Origin: an uncultured Paracoccaceae bacterium
GTDB lineage: Bacteria > Pseudomonadota > Alphaproteobacteria > Rhodobacterales > Rhodobacteraceae
Length of the DNA stretch: 64,000 nt
Direction: 5' to 3'
NCBI GenBank assembly: GCA_947495795.1
Contig: CANMAI010000005.1
Coordinates: 62,001-126,000, forward strand
Shown here: piece by piece, positions 44,264 to 53,428 of the stretch
Numbering within the stretch: position 1 is the first letter of the stretch
How the letters are laid out: each line of letters opens with the position of its first letter
Translations under genes and position numbers: made by a program
Notes under the pieces: generated by a model
The model's input: the letters and a program-made list of their open reading frames with translations, nothing else
Told to the model about the DNA's origin: nothing
The model's database searches: none

Positions 44264-44389
44264 TGTTCAGCATTTCAGATTATCCGTTGGGCTTTTCGGT
44301 GCGGCGCGTTTCCCCTGAGCGGGCGCACCGGAACCGGCACGCTCAGGGGCGTGTAAGGAGGAGGCCGGAAAGGAGATCTGTGCTGAACA
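44264..44389. other. Structured intergenic element, possible regulatory RNA
   Basis: TGTTCAGCA (44264-44272) pairs with TGCTGAACA (44381-44389), bracketing the element. Inside, CCCCTGAGCG (44312-44321) pairs with CGCTCAGGGG (44340-44349), and CGGTGCG (44297-44303) pairs with CGCACCG (44324-44330) located in that loop. The interleaved order allows a pseudoknot or two alternative folds. It lies 77 bp upstream of the RNA-ligase gene (minus) and 130 bp upstream of an ArsR gene (plus). It does not match a riboswitch known to me. Confidence 0.4.
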
Positions 44390-44475
44390 TAGCGCTTTAT
44401 ATACCGGGGGGTTGTGGGGGTGGCCAAGAGAAAAGCGCTGTTTTGGGTGAAAAAAGCTTGATATGAAACTATAAG

Positions 44476-44494
44476 GTTTCTATTTAATAGAAAC
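44476..44494. promoter_or_regulatory. Perfect palindrome upstream of second ArsR gene (likely operator)
   Basis: GTTTCTATT and AATAGAAAC are perfect 9-bp arms with a single-base spacer, 28 bp before the ArsR start. An outer ATATGA/TCATAT pair (44461-44466, 44504-44509) adds symmetry. This is a likely autoregulatory site for the adjacent regulator. Confidence 0.6.
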
Positions 44495-44522
44495 TAAATG
44501 GTATCATATGGAGGTAGATACG

Positions 44523-44849
44523 ATGATGAACGCTGGCGAGGGTGCATTTCGCGCTCTGGCAGATCCGACGCGGCGGGCGATTCTCTCGCTTCTGGCGGAG
44601 GAGGACATGACGATTGGGCGGGTTGCGGAGAATTTCGCGATGACGCGCCCGGCGATCAAGAAGCATCTGGGCATTCTGGAGGAGGGCCAGTTGATCCGCG
44701 TGGAAGCGCGGGGGCGGGAGCGGGTGAACCGCTTCAATCCCGAAGGGCTGCGCGCAGTGACGGGATGGTTGGGAGAGCTGGACCGGTTCTGGAACCTGCG
44801 GCTGGACCGCCTGAAAGCAGAAATTGAAAGGGATATGAAAGATGAGTGA
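44523..44849 (+). CDS. ArsR-family regulator, second SRPBCC-associated copy
   Basis: 108 residues from ATG 44523, which has GGAGGT seven bases upstream; ATG 44508 overlaps that site and is unlikely. GAFRALADPTRRAILSLLAE, MTIGRVAENFAMTRPAIKKH and the wing LIRVEARGRERVNRFNPEG are characteristic. No metal-binding cysteines. The SRPBCC gene overlaps by 8 bp. Same layout as the pair at 2491-3292. Confidence 0.88.
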   Translation: MMNAGEGAFRALADPTRRAILSLLAEEDMTIGRVAENFAMTRPAIKKHLGILEEGQLIRVEARGRERVNRFNPEGLRAVTGWLGELDRFWNLRLDRLKAEIERDMKDE

Positions 44850-45276
44850 TGTGATGGAAATGGGCGTGGATGTACCGCTGGTGAAAACGGTATTCATCTC
44901 GGCCCCGCGGGAGAAGGTGTGGGCTTATCTAACGGAGAAGGAGTATCTCGGCCGCTGGTGGCAGGATGCGGCGGCGGATCTCAAGCCGGACTCGGAATAT
45001 ACCTTGCTTGACAGCAAGGGGGACCGGCTGGTTTGGGGGCGTGTGGTGGCGTGGGAGCATCCTGCGAAACTGGTGACGACGTTCGAGATCGGGATGCTGC
45101 AGGGCAAGGAGACGACCGTGACATGGGAACTGGCAGCCGTGCCGGGTGGCACGCGCTTGCGCGTGACCCACGCGGGGATCATGGCGGAAGGCGGGCCGGA
45201 AGTGCCTGTGTTCGGCGGACTGGATGCCGGTTGGGACAAGCACTTCATGACACTGCGGGAGCTGGCCAGCGGCTGA
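44842..45276 (+). CDS. SRPBCC (AHSA1-like) domain protein, second copy
   Basis: 144 residues. One SRPBCC domain: KTVFISAPREKVWAYLTEKE, YLGRWWQDAAADLKPDSEYT, VVAWEHPAKLVTTFEIG, and GWDKHFMTLRELA at the C-terminus. Predicted to bind a hydrophobic ligand. ATG 44842 lies inside the ArsR coding end, giving coupling. Sequence is only loosely like the copy at 2825, so this is a parallel arrangement, not a recent duplicate. Confidence 0.86.
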   Translation: MSDVMEMGVDVPLVKTVFISAPREKVWAYLTEKEYLGRWWQDAAADLKPDSEYTLLDSKGDRLVWGRVVAWEHPAKLVTTFEIGMLQGKETTVTWELAAVPGGTRLRVTHAGIMAEGGPEVPVFGGLDAGWDKHFMTLRELASG

Positions 45277-45464
45277 GCGGCTCCGGTGCGCCCTTGAGGC
45301 GCACCGGGTTTCATTTTCGGAGAGCGCCCGGTTTATTGCTCTGCGAACGCGACCGCAGAATAGCCGGGCGGATATTGGCACAACTGCAGGGTCGGTGATG
45401 TCTTTCCGGTTCCGGAAACTCTGGTGGAGATCCGGAGCACGCGGGAATGGCATTGCGCACAAAC

Positions 45465-45547
45465 CCGTCCAGCCCGGCGCATCCTTTTCGCGGCAGCGCC
45501 CACCCGCCCGCCCCGCTGCCGCGAAAAGGATGCGCCGGGCTGGACGG
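45465..45547. repeat. Hairpin repeat with G-quadruplex loop, copy 3 (34-bp perfect stem)
   Basis: Arms at 45465-45498 and 45514-45547 are perfectly complementary over 34 bp (outer ends CCGTCCAGCCCGGC and GCCGGGCTGGACGG). The 15-base loop CCCACCCGCCCGCCC gives GGGCGGGCGGGTGGG on the minus strand, again four G-runs with single-base linkers. The stem sequence differs from copies 1 and 2, while the loop design is shared. It lies between SRPBCC and SDR genes, as copy 1 does. Confidence 0.9.
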
Positions 45548-45575
45548 AGATACGCGGCGGGCTAGGTTCGCGGGG

Positions 45576-46250
45576 ATGAAAATGAAACCGGAATTGCGGA
45601 TTTTGCTGATCGGGGCCTCCGGCGGGATCGGGCAGGCCCTGGCGGCTGCTTTCGATGGAGCGACGCTGTTTACGCTCAGCCGCTCGGGCGATGGGCTGGA
45701 TGTAACCGATGAGGCCTCGGTTGCCGGGGCAGCGGCCAGGCTGGAAGGCCCGTTTGATCTTATTTTCGATGCCACGGGTGGGCTGGAAATTGGCGGCAGA
45801 GGGCCGGAGAAGGCATTGGCGGAGATTGATGCCGGTGCGATGGCCGCACAGTTTGCGTTGAACGCGATCGGGCCCGCGCTGATGCTGAAGCATTTTGCAC
45901 CACTTCTGGCGCGGGACAAGCGCGCTGTGTTTGCCACGCTTTCGGCACGGGTCGGCTCCATCGGAGATAACCGGATAGGGGGCTGGATTTCCTACCGCGC
46001 GGCGAAGGCTGCGCAAAACCAGATTGTGCGGACGGCCGCGATAGAGATGCGGCGGCGAAACAAGGAGAGCATTGTGGTGGCGCTGCATCCCGGCACGGTG
46101 GCCACGGATTTGAGTGCGCAGTATCTCGGGCGGCACAAGTCTGTGACGCCAGGGGAGGCTGCCAGCAACCTGGTGCGGGTATTGCAGGGACTGACGCCCG
46201 CGCATTCCGGCGGGTTCTACGATTATGCAGCCAAGGAGATCCCCTGGTGA
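45576..46250 (+). CDS. Short-chain dehydrogenase/reductase, photolyase-linked
   Basis: 224 residues. NAD(P) motif ILLIGASGGIGQALAAAF, then active-site serine in FATLSARVGSIGDN, and the tyrosine/lysine pair in SYRAAKAAQNQIV; C-terminal PAHSGGFYDYAAKEIPW is typical of the CsgA/C-factor-like SDR subgroup found beside bacterial cryptochromes. Start ATG 45576 (MKMKPELR) excludes the hairpin that the longer frame would translate. It overlaps the photolyase gene by 4 bp. Confidence 0.86.
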   Translation: MKMKPELRILLIGASGGIGQALAAAFDGATLFTLSRSGDGLDVTDEASVAGAAARLEGPFDLIFDATGGLEIGGRGPEKALAEIDAGAMAAQFALNAIGPALMLKHFAPLLARDKRAVFATLSARVGSIGDNRIGGWISYRAAKAAQNQIVRTAAIEMRRRNKESIVVALHPGTVATDLSAQYLGRHKSVTPGEAASNLVRVLQGLTPAHSGGFYDYAAKEIPW

Positions 46251-47773
46251 CGCGGCTGGTTTTGGTATTGGGGGATCAGCTTTCCGAGGATCTGAGTGCG
46301 CTGCGGCAGGCGGACAAGACCTCCGACATTGTGGTGATGGCTGAGGTGCGGGCTGAAGCGACGTATGTGAAGCATCACAAGAAGAAGATTGCGTTTCTCT
46401 TCAGTGCGATGCGCCACTTTGCCGAGAGCCTGCGCGCCGATGGCTGGCAGGTGGCCTATGGGCGGTATAGCGACGGAGAGACGGGACGCTCCATCGGAGA
46501 GGAGCTTTTGCGCCGGGCCGCGGAGCATGGCGCGGAGGAGGTGCTGGCAACGCGCTGCGGGGAGTGGCGCTTGCGGCATCATCTGGAGGACCTTCCGCTG
46601 AAGATGACTGTTCTGCCCGATGACCGTTTTATTGCCACGGAAGCCGAATTCGGCGATTGGGCGGAGGGGCGCAAGCAGTTGCGGATGGAGTATTTCTACC
46701 GGGAGATGCGGCGGAAAACCGGACTGTTGATGGATGGCGATGATCCCGAGGGCGGCAAGTGGAATTATGATGCCGAGAACCGCAAGCCTGCGAAGGGTGA
46801 TCTCTTCATGCCTGCGCCGATGCAGCATTCGGCGGATCGGATTACGGAAGAGGTTCTCGACCTGGTGGAGGCCGAATTTGCCGACCATCCCGGAGATCTG
46901 CGGCCCTTCTGGTTTGGGGTGGACAGCACAGCCGCCAAGCGGGCCTGCACCAGGTTCATGAAGGAGGCATTGCCGCAGTTTGGCGATTATCAGGATGCGA
47001 TGCTGGAGGGGGAGGCGTTTCTCTATCACTCGGTGATCTCGCTCTACCTCAATGCCGGTTTGCTGGATCCTTTGGAGGTGTGCAAGAAGGCGGAGGAGGT
47101 TTATCGCGCGGGTGATGCGCCATTGAATGCGGTGGAGGGGTTTATTCGGCAGATCCTCGGCTGGCGGGAATTCGTGCGTGGTATTTATGATTTGAAGGGG
47201 CCTGATTATGTGGAGGGCAACTTCCTTGGTGCCGGGCGGGATTTGCCGGAGTTTTACTGGACCGGCGAGACGGACATGGCCTGTGTAAAGGCTGCCGTGG
47301 ATCAGACGATGGCGGAGGGGTATGCGCATCACATCCAGCGATTGATGGTAACAGGCACGTTTGCGCTGCTGGCGGGGGTGGAGCCGCGTCAGGTGCATGA
47401 GTGGTATCTGGCGGTATATGTGGATGCCTATGAGTGGGTGGAGGTGCCCAATGTGATCGGGATGAGCCAGTTTGCGGATGGGGGCGTGGTGGGCTCGAAA
47501 CCCTATGCGGCTTCGGGCGCGTATATTGACCGGATGTCTGATTACTGTGCCGGGTGCCGATATGATGTGAAGCAGAAGGCGGGCGAGGGGGCGTGCCCGT
47601 TCAATCCGCTTTATTGGGATTTTCTGATACGCAATCGGGAGAAGCTGGGGAACAATCCACGGATGGGGCAGATGTACCGGACATGGGAGAAGATGGGTGA
47701 CGAGAAGAAGGAGGCGGCGCGCGAAAGTGCGGCCTCCGTTCTGGAGCGGTTGGATGATGGGGCGCGGGTCTGA
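46247..47773 (+). CDS. Fe-S bacterial cryptochrome/photolyase (PhrB/CryB type)
   Basis: 508 residues. Opening LVLVLGDQLSEDLSALRQ is the FeS-BCP signature, followed by the helical FAD domain (AVEGFIRQILGWREFVRGIY, YAHHIQRLMVTGTFALLAGV, DAYEWVEVPNVIGMSQFADG). C-terminal cysteines in DYCAGCRYDVKQK and GACPFNPLYW, with an earlier cysteine, suit the 4Fe-4S cluster. Family members repair (6-4) photoproducts or sense blue light. The GTG start overlaps the SDR stop, so the two are one unit. Confidence 0.93.
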   Translation: MTRLVLVLGDQLSEDLSALRQADKTSDIVVMAEVRAEATYVKHHKKKIAFLFSAMRHFAESLRADGWQVAYGRYSDGETGRSIGEELLRRAAEHGAEEVLATRCGEWRLRHHLEDLPLKMTVLPDDRFIATEAEFGDWAEGRKQLRMEYFYREMRRKTGLLMDGDDPEGGKWNYDAENRKPAKGDLFMPAPMQHSADRITEEVLDLVEAEFADHPGDLRPFWFGVDSTAAKRACTRFMKEALPQFGDYQDAMLEGEAFLYHSVISLYLNAGLLDPLEVCKKAEEVYRAGDAPLNAVEGFIRQILGWREFVRGIYDLKGPDYVEGNFLGAGRDLPEFYWTGETDMACVKAAVDQTMAEGYAHHIQRLMVTGTFALLAGVEPRQVHEWYLAVYVDAYEWVEVPNVIGMSQFADGGVVGSKPYAASGAYIDRMSDYCAGCRYDVKQKAGEGACPFNPLYWDFLIRNREKLGNNPRMGQMYRTWEKMGDEKKEAARESAASVLERLDDGARV

Positions 47774-47785
47774 CTGCAACTGCCG

Positions 47786-49540
47786 CTAGAGCAGAATGCT
47801 TTCAGTGATGTCTGCTGCTGTAAGGCCCTCAAGTACAACCGTGATTTCTACTTCTGTGGAGAGGGCAAAGCTTTGGCTTGTCTGGTTGAAGACCAGATGT
47901 GCCGCCCCATTGATCGTGGAGATGGACACCATATCCGCAAGGGCATCTACGCCTCGGATGCCGAGCCTGTCCTGAGCCAGATTGAAATCCGTTATGGTCA
48001 CGCGCGCGTCCTGCCCGAATTCGTTGAAATGGAACGTATCTGCACCTCCTCCGCCGGAGAGGCCTGAGATTGAAGCCTCGTTGGTGAAGATGTTGAAACG
48101 GTCGGTGCCGCCGTTGCCCGCCACGCTGGCGGCGGCGGAGAATACGAAGAACGTGTCGTTGCCTGCGCCACCTGAAATTGTGGAGCCCGATTGCGAACCC
48201 TCGCCTGCACGGGTGCCGATGTTGAAGATATCGTTGCCTGCTCCACCAAAGGCGCGGTGGTCTTCGCCCGTGATGTTCAGCCTGTCTGCTCCGTCGCCTG
48301 CGTAGATTGTGTTTGCGGTGCCGCGCACGAGGGCCACGTCGTCTCCGGTTCCGAGATTGGCGAGGCTGCCGGAATAGTTTGCGGAAAGGGTAACCCTGTC
48401 GTCTCCGTCACCTCCGAAGGCCGCGCCGCGCCACATGAATATCTGGTCGTTCCCGCTGCCGCCCTGAACCTCTGCGCCAACACCGAAGATGTTGATCCTG
48501 TCATTGCCGCCATCTCCCGAGACGGTGGCGCGGTTGCCCTCAACCGTTATCAGATCCGTGCCCGCGCCGCCCGAGACGGTGACATCTGTGCCGGTGCTTT
48601 CGATTGTGTCGTTCTGGGCGTTGCCGAACAGGCGGGTGCCGTTGGCAGTGCTGATAAGGGTATCGGCTCCGTCGCCGCCGGTGAGGAGGCTTTGCGCGCC
48701 GGTGTTGATGAGCCTGTCATTGCCTGCGCCGCCGTGCATCGTGTTCTGCCCGGCCCCTCCGTTCATGATGTCGTTTCCGGCAGCGCCGAGCATTGTATCG
48801 TTGCCGCCTCTGCCTCTCATCGTGTCATTGCCGGCAAGGCCTGCGAGACGATCATTGCCGGAGCCGCCCTCCAGAATATCGGCCAGAAGGCCGCCGGTGA
48901 TGCGGGAATCCACATTGCGGGCGATGATCGTATTGGTGAAATCGCGCGCGCCGAGATAGTTCTCGAAGTTGATGATGCGGCCGCCATACATGCCTTCGAT
49001 CAGTGTGGTGCCTTCCAGCGCATTGATCGTTATATTCGATTGCATGGTGCGGGCATCCACCGTGTCGATGCCGGTGCCGCCATCAAGTTCGCTGATGTCG
49101 ATGAAGTTCACCACCCGGTCATTTCCGCCCTGGAGCAGAATTCCGAAGGCGTTGTCTCCGCTGATCACGGTGTCGTTGACATCGCCCATCACCACATATT
49201 CGATGTTGAGGAACTGATCGCGCTCTCCGTTCTGGAAGATGCGGCCCGTCTCGAAATTGAGATAGACGGGGCGGAGGAGGCCAAAGAAATTCAGCTCGTC
49301 AAAACCGTTGCCGCCATCGAGCACATCCTGACCGCCACCGAAGTTGACGGGCTCGCCGATCACCAATTCGGGGATGGGACCGAAGAGATCGATGAGGCCA
49401 CCGCCCCAGTTGAACTCCCCCTCGAAGATGAAATCATCGCCGTAGCCCGCGTTGATATAGTCGTCGCCGGGCAGGCCGGTGAGCCTGTCAAAGCCGGGGC
49501 CGCCTATTATGGTATCGTTGCCGCTGGTGGGAGGGGGCAT
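47786..49540 (-). CDS. RTX calcium-binding secreted protein
   Basis: 584 residues with no Sec signal. At least fifteen GGxGxDxhh nonapeptide blocks form calcium-binding beta-rolls (for example GGAGNDRL, GGSGNDRLAGLAGND, GGDGADTL, GGAGNDIFNIG). The C-terminal end (LEGLTAADITESILL after a valine-rich stretch) fits a type I secretion signal. No catalytic module is visible, suggesting a structural, adhesion or surface role. No ABC exporter lies beside it. Its stop lies 13 bp from the convergent photolyase stop. Confidence 0.88.
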   Translation of the reverse strand: MPPPTSGNDTIIGGPGFDRLTGLPGDDYINAGYGDDFIFEGEFNWGGGLIDLFGPIPELVIGEPVNFGGGQDVLDGGNGFDELNFFGLLRPVYLNFETGRIFQNGERDQFLNIEYVVMGDVNDTVISGDNAFGILLQGGNDRVVNFIDISELDGGTGIDTVDARTMQSNITINALEGTTLIEGMYGGRIINFENYLGARDFTNTIIARNVDSRITGGLLADILEGGSGNDRLAGLAGNDTMRGRGGNDTMLGAAGNDIMNGGAGQNTMHGGAGNDRLINTGAQSLLTGGDGADTLISTANGTRLFGNAQNDTIESTGTDVTVSGGAGTDLITVEGNRATVSGDGGNDRINIFGVGAEVQGGSGNDQIFMWRGAAFGGDGDDRVTLSANYSGSLANLGTGDDVALVRGTANTIYAGDGADRLNITGEDHRAFGGAGNDIFNIGTRAGEGSQSGSTISGGAGNDTFFVFSAAASVAGNGGTDRFNIFTNEASISGLSGGGGADTFHFNEFGQDARVTITDFNLAQDRLGIRGVDALADMVSISTINGAAHLVFNQTSQSFALSTEVEITVVLEGLTAADITESILL

Positions 49541-49868
49541 GGGGTTCTCCAGAGTTTTTCGGGCCAGTATTCTTTTGGGGGTTGGGTGAGGAAACAGAAG
49601 TTTGTGGCGTCATTCAAGCGCGAAGCAGACGATACGCGTTTTTAGGCGGAAAAGTGTTTGGATCAGGCGAATGGTGCTGTTTTGCCGAGTGTGCGGGTGC
49701 ACCGCCGCCTGTCACCTTCGGACTGACTACCGGGCGGGGAAGTGGTGAGTGCGCCGGTCGATGGTCCGGCGAGACATGCGACCGCTTTGCTGGAGCGAAG
49801 TGGACATACGTTGAAAAGATACCCATGTCCGCTTCCGCTCTAATCGTAAGATCAGTTATGTTTGCGCT
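49541..49868. other. Intergenic region with two hairpins
   Basis: About 330 bp, upstream of both the RTX gene and a hypothetical gene. It holds CGCCGG/CCGGCG around an 8-base loop near 49752 and an AAGTGGACAT/ATGTCCGCTT imperfect repeat near 49798-49834. No gene is supported. It probably carries divergent promoters. Confidence 0.4.
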
Positions 49869-50384
49869 ATGTCAGATTTCAAATCACAGATTGCGCGCCA
49901 TCGGGACAAGCTGAATGAACTGCACGAGCGCATTCACACAACATCCAAAGTAAGAGACCGCTCGGAAGCGCATAAGCAAACTTGGGAAGACGCATGCAGC
50001 GAATTCCACGGCTTTCGGTCGGAGATTGACAACTACTTCGATGAGGTCAGCGCCGAAACTATAACGGAAGACAATCAGATCAGGCAGTTCGTGTTTGATT
50101 ATCTATCTGTTGATCCGATTTATTTTCGGTCAGGCTACGAGAAAGAGAACCTGTTGAGGTTGCTAAAGGCACTTGACTTGACTGATGAAGAGAAGGAAGT
50201 TCTTCGCCGGACTACCCTTCGCCGCATTCGTAACGGCGCCCTACGAGAATTTCGACGATTCTGTCAGTTCATCCCAAAAGTTCAGAATGATGCCTTCGTT
50301 GGTGAACTCCGATTGGAAGCAAAGTCCAGCGACGTACAAGTTCAACGAAGAGCAGCATTCGCCTTGGAGTATGTCGTCGATTAG
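49869..50384 (+). CDS. Hypothetical protein, 171 aa
   Basis: I do not recognise it. All-helical in character and rich in Arg, Glu, Lys and Asp (KSQIARHRDKLNELHERIH, LLRLLKALDLTDEEKEVLRR), without membrane helices or a signal. Lower GC and more relaxed codon use than neighbours point to horizontal acquisition. The segment SLTDEEKEVL-like plus IRQFVFDYLSVDPIYF may be a small RNA- or protein-binding helical module. No ribosome site is obvious before ATG 49869. Confidence 0.5.
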   Translation: MSDFKSQIARHRDKLNELHERIHTTSKVRDRSEAHKQTWEDACSEFHGFRSEIDNYFDEVSAETITEDNQIRQFVFDYLSVDPIYFRSGYEKENLLRLLKALDLTDEEKEVLRRTTLRRIRNGALREFRRFCQFIPKVQNDAFVGELRLEAKSSDVQVQRRAAFALEYVVD

Positions 50385-50562
50385 CTGTCTTCTAGGCTTT
50401 AAAAGCGGACGTCCAATCAGTTACAGCACTTGTCAAAATGGGCTCGGAGCGGACATTGATGCATTGGTAGCATCCAGCAGTGCTAGCTCGAAATCTGCAC
50501 GGAAAATCTCAAGCTTGGGCCGGTGTCGCGACTTATGGGTCAGCTATCCGGGAAAGCCGAAA

Positions 50563-51564
50563 TCAGGTGAGTATGCGTTGTTGTTTTCCATCAAAGAGAA
50601 AGGCATCCGCGTCCTGGAAGTCGATTGCGATGGTCTCGCCGACGGAGGCCTTGTGTTGGCCGAAGAGTCGGACGGTGAGGGTTTCTTCTCCTTCGGAGAG
50701 GACCACGAGATTGGTATCTCCGCCGAGGCGTTCGACATGGGTTATCCTGCCCCGGATGCGCCCGGTTTGGGAGAGTGAAAGATGCTCGGGCCGGATGCCG
50801 AGCGTTGCGCCTTCAGGAAGTTGCAAGCCGGATTGGGTGAGGAAATTCATCGATGGCGAGCCCAGAAAACCGGCGACAAACTGGTTGGCGGGGTTGTTGT
50901 AGAGCTCCATTGGCGAGCCTACCTGCTCCACCTCTCCATCCCGCAGCACGACGATCTTGTCGGCGAGGGTCATCGCTTCGATCTGATCGTGGGTCACGTA
51001 AATCATCGAGGCGCTGAGCGTTCTGTGCAGATCAGCGATCTCGATCCGCGTGTTCATGCGCAGCGCCGCGTCGAGATTGGAGAGCGGCTCGTCGAAGAGA
51101 AAGAGCTTCGGTTCACGCACGATGGCGCGCCCGATGGCCACGCGCTGGCGCTGGCCGCCGGAAAGATCGGAGGGGCGGCGATCCACATAGGCTTTCAGAT
51201 CGAGCATCTTGATGGCTTTATTGACGCGCTCTTCGATCACGGATTTTGGTTGTTTTTCCTGCCTCAGGCCGAGGCCCATATTGTCGCGCACGCTGAGATG
51301 CGGGTAGAGGGCGTAGGACTGGAAGACCATCGCGATGCCGCGCTTTGCGGGTGGTGTGGCGTTTACGATCTCTCCACCGATGGAGACGGTGCCGGAGGTC
51401 GCATCCTCCAGCCCGGCGATCACCCTGAGGAGCGTTGATTTTCCGCAGCCGGAGGGGCCTACGAAAACAACGAACTCACCGTCCTCGACTGTGAGGCTTA
51501 TGTTTTTGAGAACTTCAACTGAGCCGAAGGATTTGGAGATGTTCTCAAGCTTCAGGGCGGTCAT
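50563..51564 (-). CDS. Sugar ABC transporter ATP-binding protein (UgpC/MalK-type)
   Basis: 333 residues. Walker [12 protein letters not shown] (36-44), Q-loop [15 protein letters not shown], signature [15 protein letters not shown] (about 135), Walker [17 protein letters not shown], switch histidine in [14 protein letters not shown], and a C-terminal TOBE/OB regulatory domain ([10 protein letters not shown]). It energises the two permeases upstream for import of an amino sugar or related compound. ATG overlaps the Gfo/Idh stop by 4 bp; last gene of the operon. Confidence 0.93.
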   Translation of the reverse strand: MTALKLENISKSFGSVEVLKNISLTVEDGEFVVFVGPSGCGKSTLLRVIAGLEDATSGTVSIGGEIVNATPPAKRGIAMVFQSYALYPHLSVRDNMGLGLRQEKQPKSVIEERVNKAIKMLDLKAYVDRRPSDLSGGQRQRVAIGRAIVREPKLFLFDEPLSNLDAALRMNTRIEIADLHRTLSASMIYVTHDQIEAMTLADKIVVLRDGEVEQVGSPMELYNNPANQFVAGFLGSPSMNFLTQSGLQLPEGATLGIRPEHLSLSQTGRIRGRITHVERLGGDTNLVVLSEGEETLTVRLFGQHKASVGETIAIDFQDADAFLFDGKQQRILT

Positions 51565-52586
51565 TTTGCCTCTCCCAGATCTATCGGTTTGCCGGTGCGG
51601 ATGCTTTCATCGGCGGCGAGGCAGATGCGGAGGGATTGCACGGCGTCGGACATATGGCGGGTGAGGTCGATATCCTCTGTTATCGCCCGGACCATGTAGG
51701 CTTGCTCGGCGTTGCAGAGTTGCTGATGGCCCGGCTCGTCCGGCATCTCGATGATCCGGTCGCCGCCCCGCCGGTGAACCAGGATGGAGCCGACCTTCGT
51801 GTGCCCATCCACATCGTCGGATGCGCCCTTGTTGCCATCGCTGATCGAGACAGCCCCTTGGGGGGAGATGACGTCTTTTACGAAGAATGCGGTTTCGGAC
51901 ATCATCGGGCCCCACCCCGCTTCGTACCAGCCGACGGAGCCATCATCGAAGATCACCTGGAACTGACCGTAGTTGTACATGTCGGGTGCGATCTCTTCCG
52001 TGAGGCGCAGGCCCATGCCATTGACGCGAACGGGCCGGGCGTCGGTGATCTGGCACATCACATCAACGTAGTGCACGCCGCAATCGACAATCGGGCTGGT
52101 GGTTTGCATCAGCGCCTTGTGCGTTTCCCATGTGGGGCCATCGGATTGCTGGTTGAGGTTCATGCGGAAGACATATGGGCCGCCGAGGGCGCGGGCTTCC
52201 GAGACCAGCTTTTGCCAGCTGGGGTGATGGCGGAGGATGTAGCCGACCACCAGCTTGCGATTGAAGCGTCGGGCGGTTTGCACGACGCTTTCGGCATCCG
52301 CGACGGTTGTTGCCAGCGGTTTTTCGATGAAGACATCGGCACCTGCTTCCATCGCTGCAATCGCGTATTCCGCATGGCTGTCCGAATAGGTTGCGATGCA
52401 GACGAGGGCAGGGTGGGTTTTGAGCCCTTCCTCGAAGGTTTCAAAACGCGGATACGTGCGGAGTTCGGTAGGCAGATCCACCGGTGAGCGGTTGACGAGG
52501 CCCACGATCTCGGCTTCTGGATGAGCGTGGTAGGCCAGCGCATGGGAGCGCCCCATATTGCCGAGACCTGCGACAAGCACCTTCAT
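51561..52586 (-). CDS. Gfo/Idh/MocA-family NAD(P)-dependent oxidoreductase
   Basis: 341 residues. N-terminal Rossmann motif [18 protein letters not shown], the [17 protein letters not shown] lysine-proline stretch with the EKP motif, and a C-terminal alpha/beta barrel-like domain with [14 protein letters not shown], which holds catalytic acid/histidine candidates. Family enzymes oxidise or reduce sugars and inositol derivatives. In this amino-sugar operon it may handle a modified or lactyl-sugar. It overlaps both neighbours by 4 bp. Confidence 0.9.
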   Translation of the reverse strand: MKVLVAGLGNMGRSHALAYHAHPEAEIVGLVNRSPVDLPTELRTYPRFETFEEGLKTHPALVCIATYSDSHAEYAIAAMEAGADVFIEKPLATTVADAESVVQTARRFNRKLVVGYILRHHPSWQKLVSEARALGGPYVFRMNLNQQSDGPTWETHKALMQTTSPIVDCGVHYVDVMCQITDARPVRVNGMGLRLTEEIAPDMYNYGQFQVIFDDGSVGWYEAGWGPMMSETAFFVKDVISPQGAVSISDGNKGASDDVDGHTKVGSILVHRRGGDRIIEMPDEPGHQQLCNAEQAYMVRAITEDIDLTRHMSDAVQSLRICLAADESIRTGKPIDLGEAK

Positions 52587-53419
52587 TTGACTGCCCCCGA
52601 TGTGATGCCGCGGATGAGCTGGCGCGAGAATATGACGTAGAGGCCCATCACCGGAAGGATCGCGAGGGAGAGTGCGGACAGGACCGCGTTCCAGTCGGTC
52701 ACGAACTGGCCGATGAAGACCTGTGAGCCGAGGGTGAGGGTCTTCACCTCCTCCGCCGGGGCGAGGATGAGCGGGAACCAGAGGTCGTTCCAGATAGGGA
52801 TCATGTTGAAGACGGCGACTGTCGCCATTGCGGGCCGCACGAGCGGCAGGACGAGGCGGAAGAAAATGCGGTATTCGCTGAGCCCGTCGATCCGGCCCGC
52901 GTTCTTCAGATCGTCGCTGACCTGCCGCATAAACTCGCTGAGGATGAAAACGGCGAGCGGCAGACCTTGGGCTGTGTAGACGAGGATCAGCGCCCAGAGC
53001 GTGTTTACCAGCCCTGTTTGCACCATCATTTCCAGAATGGCGACGGTGCCGATGCGGATGGGGATCATGATGCCGAGGGCGAGGTAGAGGCCCATCAGCG
53101 TGTTGCCGCGGAAACGATATTCGGCCAGTGCGAAGGCCGCCATCGCGCCGAAGAGCAGGATGAAGAAGAGGGAGGCAACGGTGACGATCATCGAGTTCTG
53201 GAAATAGAGGAAGAAATCCCCTTGTTTCAGAACCGTTTCATATCCGATGAGGGAGAAGCTTTCAGCATTGGGCAGCGCCAATGGTTCCCGGAAGATGGCT
53301 TTGCGGGTCTTGAAGCTGTTGATCACGATCACGCAGACCGGGAAGAGCGCGATGATCGTGTAAAGGATCAGGGCTGCGTGGGCTGCTGCGGTGTTGAAGG
53401 GGTTTTGGCGGGCTTTCAC
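52583..53419 (-). CDS. Sugar ABC transporter permease (MalG-type)
   Basis: 278 residues with six membrane helices. The EAA-loop LKNAGRIDGLSEYRIFFRLV near residue 190 marks the ATPase docking site, and the C-terminus ends in a typical [10 protein letters not shown]. Works with the MalF-type permease and the ATPase. It overlaps the Gfo/Idh gene by 4 bp. Confidence 0.92.
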   Translation of the reverse strand: MKARQNPFNTAAAHAALILYTIIALFPVCVIVINSFKTRKAIFREPLALPNAESFSLIGYETVLKQGDFFLYFQNSMIVTVASLFFILLFGAMAAFALAEYRFRGNTLMGLYLALGIMIPIRIGTVAILEMMVQTGLVNTLWALILVYTAQGLPLAVFILSEFMRQVSDDLKNAGRIDGLSEYRIFFRLVLPLVRPAMATVAVFNMIPIWNDLWFPLILAPAEEVKTLTLGSQVFIGQFVTDWNAVLSALSLAILPVMGLYVIFSRQLIRGITSGAVK

Positions 53420-53428
53420 GGGGTTTAC

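Noticed and set aside
48191-49645. 484-codon plus-strand open frame
   Set aside because: Antisense to the repetitive RTX gene; its repeats are the shadow of the GGxGxD codons.
50185-50778. 197-codon open frame overlapping the 171-aa hypothetical gene
   Set aside because: Its second half is antisense to the sugar ATPase gene and it has no ribosome site.
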